This document shows, piece after piece, positions 1 through 7,109 of a stretch of DNA of 17,290 bases. A program made the translations under genes and the position numbers. The notes under the pieces were generated by a model. That model was not told where the DNA came from. It saw only the letters and a list, made by a program, of their open reading frames with translations, and searched no databases. This DNA comes from Phycisphaerae bacterium (lineage in GTDB: Bacteria; Planctomycetota; Phycisphaerae; UBA1845; UTPLA1): contig JAFGQA010000153.1 in NCBI GenBank assembly GCA_016935885.1, positions 1 through 17,290 on the forward strand, given 5' to 3'. The first letter of the stretch is position 1. Every line of letters starts with the position of its first letter.

Positions 1-43
1 ACGACGGGCTGTTTTCCATTGACGTAAGTGCTTGTCAAATAAG

Positions 44-87
44 AGGCCGACTCTTCGACGTCCAACCAAACTGTCGAAGATGGGCCT
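44..87. repeat. Imperfect inverted repeat (hairpin) at the left edge
   Basis: TCTTCGAC (52-59) is followed after 13 bases by its exact complement GTCGAAGA (73-80). Just outside, AGGCC (44-48) pairs with GGCCT (83-87), so a 13-bp stem with a small internal loop can form. There is no T-run after it, so it is not a typical rho-independent terminator. It abuts the 105-bp repeat and could be an operator or part of that repeat's surroundings. Confidence 0.5.
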
Positions 88-190
88 AACAGCCCGTGGT
101 AAAAGGGAAAACAGCGTTTCGGAAACGCCGTTCACGACCGTGAAAACCACCGGCGAGACGCCGGTGCCACAGTTTTGCCACGGGCTGCTA
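86..190 (+). repeat. 105-bp palindromic dispersed repeat, copy A1
   Basis: By direct comparison this stretch matches the reverse complement of 14936-15040 at 101 of 105 positions. The ends are near-perfect inverted repeats (AACAGCCCGTGG at the left, CCACGGGCTGCT at the right). An inner palindrome, ACCGGCG/CGCCGGT, lies in the second half. No transposase is encoded, so it resembles a MITE- or REP-like mobile palindromic element. An open frame through it is a by-product of the repeat and not a supported gene. Confidence 0.85.
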
Positions 191-436
191 ACGAATCACC
201 AAGACCACAAGGAAGCTGCCCCGGTCCCGGTCCGCACTTCGGATGCTGTAGGCGCCTGTGATCCGCCAAACGGCAAGCCGTGCCTTTGGTTTCCTCGATA
301 TCGTTGGATTCGGCTGGCGGGAATCGGCCGAAGTCGCAGGAGGACGTGCTCGCTTGCGGTTGGGAGGGGGGAACGGTGAGCAAGACTGGGGGTGCATTAC
401 CGGGGGGGAAGAAGCGGTTCTGGGAGGTTATGGCGG
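191..436. other. Spacer before the terminase gene, no supported gene
   Basis: I see no convincing coding sequence here. A 19-bp stretch at 262-280 is repeated exactly in inverted orientation at 15089-15107, and a shortened version occurs near 4471-4478. Near the right end GGGAGG (362-367) stands 8 bases before a GTG at 376. That GTG opens a frame different from the terminase frame (see findings). A small terminase or gp27-type gene, expected upstream of TerL in Mu-like clusters, is not visible. Confidence 0.5.
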
Positions 437-1774
437 ATGGTTTCTGCCGACGGCGCTGTAGGGGCGAGCGTGACGGTCACGAGGCGGCCGCTGGTGGGTC
501 TGCTGGCGTATCAGCGGTCGGCGGTTCGGTGCGATGCGCGGTTCACCTGGAATTGTTGGGCGCGGCAGACGGGAAAGAGCTTCACGTTCAGCCTACGCCG
601 GGTGTTACGCGGGCTGAATCGGCGGCGCAACCAGATCATCCTTTCGGCGGGCGAGCGGCAGAGCCGGGAGGTGATGGAGAAGGTCCGACTGCATTGCCGG
701 GCCTTGCAGGTGTGGCACGAGTGGCACGGGTACGGGTTCTTCCGGGGGACGTCGTTTCGGCAGTTGGAGGTGCGGCTGCCGGGGGGCGTGCGGATCATCG
801 GTCTGCCGGCGAACCCGATGACGGCGCGGGGCTTTACGGGCGACGTGTTCCTGGACGAGTTCGCCATGCACTCGGACGACGCGGCGATTTGGTCGGCGCT
901 GTTTCCGACACTGCTTCGCGGCGAGGGCGAGTTGGACGTGGCGTCGACGCCGCGAGGGCGGAAGAACGTCTTCTACCGCCTGCGGGAGAACCGGCGGTTT
1001 CGGCATCAGACCATGACGCTGGCAAAGGCGGTTGCGGCGGGGCTGGCCGTGGATGTCGCGACGATGCGGCAAGGCATCGGAGATGAGTCGGCGTGGCGGC
1101 AGGAGTTCTGTTGTGAGTTTGTGGACGAGGCGACGAGCTTCATGACGCACGCGCTGATCCGGAGTTGCCAGGATGCCAGGCTGAGCGTTTCGGTGGATTG
1201 GGCGTGTCTGGGGCGACGAGGGGCGCAGGTCTATGTGGGGGTTGATGTCGGGCGGTACCGGGACGTGACGGCGGTCTGGCTGTGGGAGCGGCTGGGTGAC
1301 ACGCTCGTGACACGGGGCGTGGAGGTGTTGCGGGCGGCGCCGTTCGCCGAACAGGAGGCCGCCATCGGGCGGATCCTGGGGCAACGGGCCGTGCAGCGAT
1401 GCTGCATCGACGCGACCGGCCTGGGACTGCAGTTGGCCGAGCGGCTGGCGGAGCAGTTCGGGGAGCATCGGCTCGAACGGGTAATGATTACCGCGGCGCT
1501 GAAGAGCGAGCTGGCCGGCGGCCTCCGGGTGCTGGCGGAGCGGGGGTGTGTGCAGATTCCGGTGGACGAGGCCATCGTGAATGACTGGCACTCGATTGCG
1601 CGGTTGGTGACGAGCGGAGGTCACGTGCGGTTCGACGCGGATCGTTCGAGCGGCGGCCACGGGGATCGGTTTTGGGCGGCGGCGCTGGGCATTCACGCGG
1701 CGGACGAGCTCGTGGGAGATGCGGGCTTTGTGACGAGCGGGCGATTGGCGTTTGCGCGCGAGGGCATCTGGTAG
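437..1774 (+). CDS. Phage terminase large subunit (TerL), Mu gp28-like
   Basis: This is the ATP-driven DNA-packaging motor with a headful nuclease, acting at the portal vertex. The 445-aa protein shows both expected domains. Near the N terminus a Walker A motif reads ARQTGKS (about residues 42-48) and a Walker B motif reads VFLDE (about 137-141), followed by an ASTP coupling motif (about 169-172). The C-terminal RNase H-fold nuclease shows three acidic positions: D in VGVDVG (about 270), D in CCIDATG (about 325), and D in GHGDRFWAA (about 410). I chose ATG 437 because GGGAGG (422-427) lies 9 bases upstream; an in-frame GTG at 392 has no such site. No small subunit precedes it. The portal gene follows after 151 bp. 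The family call is firm; the Mu gp28 subgroup rests on the neighbours. Confidence 0.93.
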   Translation: MVSADGAVGASVTVTRRPLVGLLAYQRSAVRCDARFTWNCWARQTGKSFTFSLRRVLRGLNRRRNQIILSAGERQSREVMEKVRLHCRALQVWHEWHGYGFFRGTSFRQLEVRLPGGVRIIGLPANPMTARGFTGDVFLDEFAMHSDDAAIWSALFPTLLRGEGELDVASTPRGRKNVFYRLRENRRFRHQTMTLAKAVAAGLAVDVATMRQGIGDESAWRQEFCCEFVDEATSFMTHALIRSCQDARLSVSVDWACLGRRGAQVYVGVDVGRYRDVTAVWLWERLGDTLVTRGVEVLRAAPFAEQEAAIGRILGQRAVQRCCIDATGLGLQLAERLAEQFGEHRLERVMITAALKSELAGGLRVLAERGCVQIPVDEAIVNDWHSIARLVTSGGHVRFDADRSSGGHGDRFWAAALGIHAADELVGDAGFVTSGRLAFAREGIW

Positions 1775-1806
1775 GAAACGTCGAAACGTCGAAACGCCGA
1801 AACGTC
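1775..1806 (+). repeat. 8-bp tandem repeat, four units
   Basis: Directly after the terminase stop codon the unit GAAACGTC occurs four times head to tail; the third unit is GAAACGCC. A looser version of the same theme recurs after the portal gene (3276-3314). The remainder of the spacer to 1925 shows nothing I recognise except the portal gene's ribosome-binding site. Confidence 0.8.
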
Positions 1807-1925
1807 AAGAAGATGGAGACTTGCGGTGAGATAGTGGCACACGACATCGCGTCGACCGCTTACACAGAAAAGAACGTGTGGTGGTGCATTGATTTCTGGT
1901 TTCCAGTCTCCGGAGGAGGCAGGCA

Positions 1926-3251
1926 ATGGGTTTCTTGAATCGGTTGGTGAATTCGTTGGGCCGCGGGACGGGGGCGGCACCGAGGCCTGGTGTGCTGCTT
2001 GGGCGACGAAAGGAGGACGCGGTTCGTGACTATCCGGCGGACGGTCTGACGCCGTCACGACTCGTGTCTATTCTGCGGGAAGCGGACAGTGGCTCGCTGT
2101 CGGCCCAACTGGCGCTGTTCGAGCAAATGGAGGAGAAGGACGCGCACCTGTATAGCGTGGCCAATACGCGACGGCTGGCGGTGACGGGGCTGCCGTGGGA
2201 GGTGGTGTCGGCGGCGGAGATGCCGGGGTGGGGGATTAGGCGAGGTCTGTCGCGGGACCGGGGCGCGGCGGACGAGGCGGCGGCGTTTTGCGATGAAGCA
2301 TTGCGCGGTGTCGATGGCTTCGAGGAATCGCTGGTACACATCTCGCTGGCGTTGGGGCGGAACATCGCCCTCGTGGAGCTGGTTTGGGAGGCCACGGCGT
2401 CGGGATTGCGGCTGGCCGAGTTGGCGCCTGTGGATTTCGGGCGGGTAGTGCTAGGCGACCTGGACGAGGTTCGGGTGCTGACGGAGGGGGCGAAGTATGA
2501 CGGCGTCGAGCTGCCGGCGAACAAGTTTGTCGTCCACACGCCGCACGCGGTCAGCGGGCATCCGAGCCGTGGAGGGCTGCTGCGTGTCACGGCATTGGCG
2601 TATCTGGCGAAGCACTTCGCGTTGAAGGACTGGCTGATCTTCGCGGAGGTCTTCGGGATGCCGGTGCGTGTCGCACGGTATTCGCCGAACGCGACGCCGG
2701 AGGAGAAGCGAGAGCTGCTGGAGATGCTGAAGCAGTTGGGAGCAGATGCTACGGGGGTCTTCTCGAAGGCGGTGGAAGTGGACGTCCTACAGCCGCGGAT
2801 GCCGGGTGAGACGAACCTGTACGAGAATCTGTGCCTGTACTGTGATCGGGAGATCAGCAAGGCGTGGTTGGGGCAGACGCTGACGACGGACACGATCCGA
2901 ACCCGGGCGAGCGCGGGCGCGGCAGTGGTGCACGATCGGGTTCGCCGGGACATCCGGGATAACGATTTGCGAAGGGAGGCGCACACGTTGCGGCGGGACC
3001 TGTTGGCGCCACTGGTTCGGTTCGAGTTTGGGCTGGACGTGCCGGTGCCGTACTTTCGGCGGGCCTTGGACCAGACACTTCGTCCCGAGGAACTGAGCCG
3101 TGTGCTGGATGTAGCGGTGAATCAACTGGGCGCTCGCGTGCCTGCCCAGTGGGCGCATGCGGCGCTGGGGATTCCTCGCGCAGGTGTGAATGAAGCGGTC
3201 TTGGCCGGCGCTGGAGTCGAAGGCGGCGGCAATGGGAACGGTGAGCAATAG
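1926..3251 (+). CDS. Phage portal protein, DUF935 / Mu gp29-like
   Basis: Portal proteins form the dodecameric ring through which DNA enters and leaves the head and on which terminase docks. The 441-aa product is close to the usual family length. Recognisable DUF935 signatures are the segment EKDAHLYSVANTRRLAV (about residues 70-86) followed by GLPWEV, and the central block FALKDWLIFAEVFGMPVRVA, which leads into a helix-rich stretch (PEEKRELLEMLKQLGADATG). The C terminus is Gly/Asn-rich and probably disordered. The ATG at 1926 has GGAGGA a few bases upstream (about 1911-1918). It lies between terminase and protease as in Mu-like clusters, but the gp30/gpF minor head gene that normally follows is absent. 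Confidence 0.93.
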   Translation: MGFLNRLVNSLGRGTGAAPRPGVLLGRRKEDAVRDYPADGLTPSRLVSILREADSGSLSAQLALFEQMEEKDAHLYSVANTRRLAVTGLPWEVVSAAEMPGWGIRRGLSRDRGAADEAAAFCDEALRGVDGFEESLVHISLALGRNIALVELVWEATASGLRLAELAPVDFGRVVLGDLDEVRVLTEGAKYDGVELPANKFVVHTPHAVSGHPSRGGLLRVTALAYLAKHFALKDWLIFAEVFGMPVRVARYSPNATPEEKRELLEMLKQLGADATGVFSKAVEVDVLQPRMPGETNLYENLCLYCDREISKAWLGQTLTTDTIRTRASAGAAVVHDRVRRDIRDNDLRREAHTLRRDLLAPLVRFEFGLDVPVPYFRRALDQTLRPEELSRVLDVAVNQLGARVPAQWAHAALGIPRAGVNEAVLAGAGVEGGGNGNGEQ

Positions 3252-3275
3252 TAATGGGTGATTGTCAGGGGAAAA

Positions 3276-3314
3276 CCGAACACCGAAAGCTCAAAAGCCG
3301 AAAGTCGGAACGTC
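3276..3314 (+). repeat. Degenerate purine-rich tandem motif in the spacer
   Basis: The 88-bp spacer between portal and protease contains spaced CCGAA/CGAAAG/CGGAACG units that resemble the exact 8-bp repeats after the terminase gene. The similarity suggests two copies of the same low-complexity intergenic repeat at different stages of decay. Confidence 0.5.
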
Positions 3315-3339
3315 AAAGAGGCAGGGTTTCGAGGATTGA

Positions 3340-4401
3340 ATGGGCATGCGAGTCAAGGTGGAACAAGGGAACGGGCAGATGAGCGCGACACAAGGTGCAA
3401 TTCAAGCTGAGGCTGATCAGACTGGGCGGAATGATGAGCGGAAGGTGGACCGTAGTCTGGACCGTGTGGTCATGGAGGCTTCGGCGTTGGGCGGGACGGA
3501 GGTGCCGAATCGGGTCCTGATCGCGCCGTGGGGCGAAGTGAGGAGTCCGGTGGGGTCGTTCATTCTGGACGAGGAGGCGGGCATCGCGACGATCGCGGCG
3601 TTTGAGGAGCATCAGACAGACCTCCCGGTGGATTATGAGCATCAGACGTTGGGCGGGGCGTACACGTCACCGACCGGACAAGCCCCCGCGGCCGGCTGGA
3701 TCAAGGCGCTCTCGGTGGTGTCGCCGCTGGAGGCGGCGCAGGACGAATCGGAGACCGAAGCGGGGCTGTGGGCCGAGGTGGAGTGGACGCCGGAGGCGCA
3801 GGAGCAGCTTCGCGGCCGGCAGTACCGGTACTTGTCACCGGTGGCCTTGGTGCGGCGCAGCGATCGCCGCTTGGTGGGGATCCACTCAGTGGCGTTGACG
3901 AATAAGCCGGCGATCGTGGGGATGCGCCCCGTGGTGCAAAGTGACGCGCCGGTGGCACCGGGCGAGACGGTGATGATCCCGGCGACGGCGGAACTGCGGA
4001 GTCTGTTACGGGCGGACGACTCGGCGGCGGACGAGGTCGTGCTGGTGGCGGCCGCTGAGCGGATCCGGACGTTGGAGGAGGCTGAGAGGCTACGGGCGGC
4101 GTCGGAAAGGGTGTCGCGTGCCATGTCGGCTGGGAAGCTGACGGCGCCGCAGCGTGACTGGGCGATGTTACTTGCCCGGCGTGATCCGGCGGCGTTTGAC
4201 CAATGGGAAGCGTCCGCGCCGGTGGTCGTGCCGCTGGGGCGTTTGCCGTTGTCGGTTGAGGCCGGCGCGGGCGGTTCGCCGGACCGGCGTTCGATGGAGA
4301 CGGCGGCGCGGGCGGAGTGGCGGGCGAACCGGCGGTTCCTCGAGAAGATCTGTACCGAGGAGGCGTACGTGGCCAGCGCGCTTCGCCAGTGTGAGACGTA
4401 G
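3340..4401 (+). CDS. Mu I-like prohead protease/scaffold protein
   Basis: In Mu the I protein matures the procapsid, and its C-terminal part serves as scaffold. The 353-aa protein carries the family's N-terminal pattern: NRVLIAPWGEV (about residues 58-67), VDYEHQT (about 97-103, with a conserved His), YLSPVALV (about 164-171) and SVALTNKPAI (about 183-192). The C-terminal half (about 205-353) is Ala/Glu/Arg-rich and helical, including a coiled-coil-like stretch around EERIRTLEE-type sequence and then ALTAPQRDW-like residues, as expected for scaffold. GAGG lies shortly before ATG 3340. ATG 3379, preceded by AAGGGAACGGG, is an equally possible start, since the first 13 or so residues show no conservation I recognise. 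It sits between portal and head genes. Confidence 0.9.
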   Translation: MGMRVKVEQGNGQMSATQGAIQAEADQTGRNDERKVDRSLDRVVMEASALGGTEVPNRVLIAPWGEVRSPVGSFILDEEAGIATIAAFEEHQTDLPVDYEHQTLGGAYTSPTGQAPAAGWIKALSVVSPLEAAQDESETEAGLWAEVEWTPEAQEQLRGRQYRYLSPVALVRRSDRRLVGIHSVALTNKPAIVGMRPVVQSDAPVAPGETVMIPATAELRSLLRADDSAADEVVLVAAAERIRTLEEAERLRAASERVSRAMSAGKLTAPQRDWAMLLARRDPAAFDQWEASAPVVVPLGRLPLSVEAGAGGSPDRRSMETAARAEWRANRRFLEKICTEEAYVASALRQCET

Positions 4402-4552
4402 GCGAGGAGCGCATGGAGGCATGAGTTTTCGCACCGGCAACGCGAGCGCCACAACAACGGGCCGCCAAACGGTAAGCCATGACGGAGGCCGGTGCTTGGT
4501 ACCGCAGCAATCCGCTGCAACAGTGTGATCGGACAGAAGAAGGGAGAGGATC
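4402..4552. other. Spacer with an inverted repeat before the decoration gene
   Basis: GCACCGGC (4431-4438) is exactly complementary to GCCGGTGC (4488-4495). Between them lies a partial copy (4471-4478) of the GCCAAACGG-type sequence seen at 262-280 and 15089-15107. It looks like another dispersed palindromic repeat. The end of the spacer carries GGGAGAGGA just before the next ATG. Confidence 0.5.
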
Positions 4553-5311
4553 ATGGCGCTGACGGCGAATCGCGAGTTGAATCGCTACGTGGATCAGGAA
4601 CTCAGGACGTTTCCGGTGAAGGCATCGGAGCACATCTGGAAAGGCGCCCTTGTCGGCATCGATCGTGGGTCCGGCGACGTTCGCAACCTCGTCGCCGGAG
4701 ACGTGTTTGCGGGCGTCGCCTACGAGGAGGCCGACAACAGCAGCGGCAGCGGGGGCGACATCTCCGTTCGGCTGTACACGCAAGGTGATTTCGTGATGCA
4801 GACGCTCAACGTGACCGCGGATCACGTGGGGTCGCCGATGTACGCGACAGACAACGAAGTGACCAACGTTGCCCCGACGGGCCTGGGGGCCAGCTATTGT
4901 GGGATTTTGATGGCGGTGCTGTCGTCGAACACGGGGATCGTTCGCATCGTGCCGATGGCGATTCCACAGAACGAGCGGGCGTTGCAGGTGCCCCTGTCGA
5001 GCTCGACATCGGGTGCGACCACGAACCCGGTGATGATCGCACAGCGGACCATCAAGATTCTGAGCATCGAAGTTTTGTTTAACACGGTGCCGGACCAGGG
5101 GAACCTGGACGTGGGCACACATGCAAGCGACCCGGACGAGACGGTGGACGCGTTTGATTTGTCCGGCCTGACGGCGAACACGCCGACTTCGCTGACCATC
5201 GTGAGCAATCAGCTTGCCAAGGGCAGTCGTCTGTGGGCGAAGGTGGGGCAGGCGTCGAGCACCGCTGGTGTGGGTGGGTTGCTCTCAATCCGGTACGTGG
5301 AGCTGCCATAG
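4553..5311 (+). CDS. Probable capsid decoration (head-stabilising) protein
   Basis: The 252-aa protein lies directly before the major capsid gene, where many phages encode a cement or decoration protein. Residues about 1-138 resemble the DUF2190/cement-type beta fold: a short N-terminal tail, then an alternating beta pattern with HIWKGALVGID and VFAGVAYEEADN. Residues about 145-252 form a separate Ser/Thr-rich beta domain ending in LLSIRYVELP, which could be an extra surface-exposed domain. The start is well supported by GGGAGAGGA just upstream of ATG 4553. The family match is by overall pattern only, since there is no catalytic motif to test; the role is inferred mainly from position. Confidence 0.6.
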   Translation: MALTANRELNRYVDQELRTFPVKASEHIWKGALVGIDRGSGDVRNLVAGDVFAGVAYEEADNSSGSGGDISVRLYTQGDFVMQTLNVTADHVGSPMYATDNEVTNVAPTGLGASYCGILMAVLSSNTGIVRIVPMAIPQNERALQVPLSSSTSGATTNPVMIAQRTIKILSIEVLFNTVPDQGNLDVGTHASDPDETVDAFDLSGLTANTPTSLTIVSNQLAKGSRLWAKVGQASSTAGVGGLLSIRYVELP

Positions 5312-5388
5312 AACGGCGAGACGGTGAATCGCCGGCGTGAGAACAGGGTGACGGCAGGGTGTCGAAGAGAGAATAAGGAGCAGATGGG

Positions 5389-6309
5389 ATGGCTATTGTC
5401 AATACGGGGTTACTGACAAAGGGGCTTCGAAGCGAGTTTTTCAACCGACTCGAGGCGACGCCGACGTACTACCAGGACCTGGCGACTCGGATCGTGTCGA
5501 ACTCGGACCAGGAGCAGTATCGCTGGCTGGGTACGGTTCCACAAGTCCGCGAATGGGGTTCGGGGCGTCTTGCGCAAGGGCTTCGCACGGAAAGCTACTC
5601 GGTCGAGAATCTGAAGTATGAGGCGACGATTGAGGTCGACCGCGATGAGATCAGTGACGATCAGACCGGCCAGATCCGGCTTCGCGTGGCGGAGCTGGCG
5701 CAGCGGGCGGCAACGCACAAGGACTACCTCATTGCGCAGTTGCTGATCAACGGCGAGACGGCGGGCAACAACAGCTATGACGGCGTGCCGTTCTTCAGTG
5801 ATTCGCACGAATCGGGTGAGTCGGGTACGCAAGATAACCTCCTGACCGCGTCCGCGCAAAGCGCCAATTCCCCGACGGTGGACGAGTTCAAGGCGGCCCT
5901 CGAGGCGGCGATTGGCGAGATGCTGCGCTTCAAGGACGACCAGGGCGAGCCGGTGTTCATCTCGGCGTCGGGTCTGGGCGTCGTGGTTCCCCCGACGATG
6001 CTGTTTCCGGCGACGGAGGCGATCAACTCCACGGTGATTGACAGCCGGACGAATGCGTTGCAGGGCATCGCGCGGGTCATTGCCTTTCCGTGGCTGACGG
6101 ACTTGTCGAAGTGGTACTTGCTGAAGACGGACGGCGTGGTGCGGCCGTTCATCTTCCAGGACCGTGAGCCGGTGGAGTTCAACGCGTTGACGGAAGAATC
6201 GGACGAGGGCTTCCGTCGCGAAAAATTCCTGTTCGGCGTTCGGGCGAGATACTGCATGGCGTACGGCTACTGGCAGTACGCGGTGCGTACTGACTTCACG
6301 GTCGCGTAG
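5389..6309 (+). CDS. Major capsid protein, Mu gpT-like
   Basis: This is the HK97-fold shell subunit of Mu-like phages. The 306-aa length matches the family. Diagnostic stretches are the N-terminal LTKGLRSEFFNRLE (about residues 9-22), WLGTVPQVREW (about 46-56), the long helix RVAELAQRAATHKDYLIAQLL (about 99-119) and YDGVPFFSDSH (about 130-140). The SD AAGGAG (5375-5380) stands 8 bases before ATG 5389. Two strong hairpins follow the stop codon. The position after protease and decoration gene is the normal one. Confidence 0.93.
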   Translation: MAIVNTGLLTKGLRSEFFNRLEATPTYYQDLATRIVSNSDQEQYRWLGTVPQVREWGSGRLAQGLRTESYSVENLKYEATIEVDRDEISDDQTGQIRLRVAELAQRAATHKDYLIAQLLINGETAGNNSYDGVPFFSDSHESGESGTQDNLLTASAQSANSPTVDEFKAALEAAIGEMLRFKDDQGEPVFISASGLGVVVPPTMLFPATEAINSTVIDSRTNALQGIARVIAFPWLTDLSKWYLLKTDGVVRPFIFQDREPVEFNALTEESDEGFRREKFLFGVRARYCMAYGYWQYAVRTDFTVA

Positions 6310-6331
6310 AGGTGCGTCTCCAGGGAGTTGT

Positions 6332-6383
6332 GGCGCCGCCGCGGAAGGCGGCGCCGGCACAGGCCTTGGCGCCTGAGCCAAGG
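6332..6383 (+). terminator. Two consecutive hairpins after the capsid gene
   Basis: GGCGCCGCC (6332-6340) and GGCGGCGCC (6347-6355) form a perfect 9-bp GC stem with a 6-base loop. CCTTGGC (6364-6370) and GCCAAGG (6377-6383) form a second stem. There is no T-run, so a factor-independent terminator is unproven. Such stems can also protect the 3' end of an abundant capsid message. The second stem overlaps the SD-like AAGGAGG at 6380-6386 and could mask it. Confidence 0.5.
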
Positions 6384-6393
6384 AGGTCCCAGG

Positions 6394-6420
6394 ATGCACG
6401 CCACGCACGCGGGAATCTGA
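6394..6420 (+). CDS. Possible 8-codon leader ORF (MHATHAGI)
   Basis: A near-perfect SD, AAGGAGG (6380-6386), stands 7 bases before an ATG that is followed by only eight sense codons and TGA. The DUF1320 gene starts 40 bases later. It may be a leader peptide whose SD is partly sequestered by the preceding hairpin, or a chance ORF. There is no conservation evidence. Confidence 0.2.
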   Translation: MHATHAGI

Positions 6421-6460
6421 CGACGGGTCTGTGTGGGGATCGGTGGGTGAGGACGGCGAC

Positions 6461-6904
6461 ATGACATACATCACGAATGCGGACATCGAAGCCTGGCTGG
6501 GTACCGAGACATACATCGAGCTGACGGACGATGCGGGCAGCGGCTCGGCGGATCCAGTGAAGGTAGACGAGGCGCGGCTCGGGGCTGAAGGCGAGGCGAA
6601 CAGCTACCTGGCGACGCGCTATCGCGTGCCGGTGGATGCGTCATCGGATGCCGAGGTGGCGGCGGTCCTGCGGATTTTCGTGCTGGATGTCGCTGCGTAC
6701 CGGCTGCACAGTCGCCGTCCGCCCGTGCCGGAGGATGTTGTTCGACGGCGGGAGGAGGCCGTGACGTGGCTGAGCCGCGTGGCGTCGGGGATTGTGCAAA
6801 TGCCGTCTGCGACGCCATTGGCGGAGAACCCAACGTTGGGCATGCTGGGACGGGCTGAAGGTTCCGACCGTGTGATGACACGAGAGGGCCTGGAGGACGT
6901 GTGA
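6461..6904 (+). CDS. Head-tail connector protein, DUF1320 / Mu gp36-like
   Basis: DUF1320 proteins lie after the major capsid gene in Mu-like phages and are taken to be head-completion or adaptor proteins. The 147-aa sequence starts with MTYITNADIEAWLG and has the characteristic EANSYLATRYRVPV (about residues 46-59), then helices with FVLDVAAYRLHSRRPPVPEDVVRRREEAV-type content. I chose ATG 6461 rather than the upstream in-frame start at 6431 because family members begin with this MxYIT-type segment. A purine stretch GTGAGGA lies upstream. Its length is typical for the family. Confidence 0.85.
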   Translation: MTYITNADIEAWLGTETYIELTDDAGSGSADPVKVDEARLGAEGEANSYLATRYRVPVDASSDAEVAAVLRIFVLDVAAYRLHSRRPPVPEDVVRRREEAVTWLSRVASGIVQMPSATPLAENPTLGMLGRAEGSDRVMTREGLEDV

Positions 6905-7109
6905 TTCAACGGGACCGATGCTCGGTCGCGGGTGTTTGGCGAGGGAGGCACTGTCGAAGATCGATCCAGGAGGGTTGCTCCTTGGCGGTCGCCGAAGTCT
7001 CGGATGGTGCTCCACGGCCAAGCTCCGCTTGTTTCGGGCGACGCTCGACCGTGCCATCCGGCTTGCCCCACCTTCCGGGGGCTACATAGGACGCAGCGAG
7101 TGGGAAGCG
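6905..7109. other. Spacer before the gp37-like gene; start uncertain
   Basis: No independent gene is supported. The frame of the following gene stays open back to 6918, so an N-terminal extension is formally possible. However, the extension has no family resemblance, and the DUF1834-like sequence begins at residue 1 of the ATG 7110 form. A short open frame at 6901-7089 is also unsupported. Confidence 0.4.

Noticed and set aside
32..379. 115-codon open frame on the + strand across the A1 repeat
   Set aside because: Most of the frame is the palindromic repeat; the same peptide appears antisense at A2, which shows it is a repeat by-product.
605..1696. 363-codon frame on the - strand
   Set aside because: Lies fully antisense to the terminase gene with its clear motifs; Arg/Pro/His-rich composition typical of shadow frames in GC-rich DNA.
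1775..1806. Tandem units considered as a CRISPR array
   Set aside because: Units are 8 bp with no spacers; no cas gene in the window.
3701..5122. 473-codon frame on the - strand
   Set aside because: Antisense to the protease and decoration genes; low-complexity Pro/Arg/Ser composition and no domain pattern.
5410..6516. 368-codon frame on the - strand
   Set aside because: Antisense to the gpT-like capsid gene, which has strong family signatures.
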